Assembly (NCBI GenBank): GCA_022759165.1
Contig: JAEMPT010000135.1
Span: 1 to 5,158 of the forward strand
Source: Thermoprotei archaeon
Lineage (GTDB): Archaea; Thermoproteota; Thermoprotei_A; Sulfolobales; Fervidicoccaceae
Direction of reading: 5' to 3'
Length of the DNA stretch: 5,158 bases
The notes below the pieces were generated by a model. The model searched no databases, had not been told where the DNA came from, and worked only from the letters and a program-made list of their open reading frames with translations. The position numbers and the translations under genes are program-made. Within the stretch, counting starts at the first letter, position 1; every line of letters starts with the position of its first letter. Positions 5,142 through 5,158 of this stretch are shown here, in pieces.

Positions 5142-5158
5142 AGTTTAATATATATAAA

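Overview
The window reads as a compact archaeal chromosome, probably from a thermophilic member of the Thermoproteota/TACK side, though the sequence does not fix the lineage. Signs of archaea: a tRNA-Asp without an encoded CCA; TTG, GTG and ATG starts with GGTGA-type Shine-Dalgarno sites; A/T-rich box A promoter elements 25-30 bases upstream of likely transcription starts; and a stand-alone DUF123 (Uri-type) protein. No viral, plasmid or CRISPR feature is visible.

Layout. Bases 1-89 look like the right end of an IS200/IS605-type tnpB element: two back-to-back 9-bp hairpins, each closed by a GNRA tetraloop, followed by GTAGTTCAC. An open frame ending at 84 could be the last codons of tnpB. About 55 bases later a two-gene operon starts (146-1815, +). 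It encodes an ABC-2 type exporter: an ATPase with all nucleotide-binding motifs and an overlapping six-helix permease. A tRNA-Asp(GTC) (1840-1914, -) converges on it, with only 24 bases between. Next comes an APC-superfamily amino-acid/polyamine permease (1950-3263, -), whose stop codon abuts the tRNA promoter.

A divergent promoter region (3264-3391) holds an 8-bp inverted repeat midway between two TATA-like boxes. A PduO-type ATP:cob(I)alamin adenosyltransferase (3392-3949, +) follows, then a DUF123 protein (about 3951-4415, +) whose frame overlaps or directly abuts it. The last gene (4477-about 5103, -) encodes a soluble alpha/beta protein that I do not recognise. Its A/T-rich upstream region runs to the window edge.

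How the parts fit together. The ABC pair forms one exporter of unknown substrate. The APC permease and the adenosyltransferase are divergently transcribed and may share the central operator. The adenosyltransferase and DUF123 genes are probably co-transcribed, but no shared pathway is evident. The least ordinary parts are the RNA-like insertion-sequence end, the dyads at the promoters, and the unrecognised last gene. I see no convincing evidence of a new multi-gene system here.
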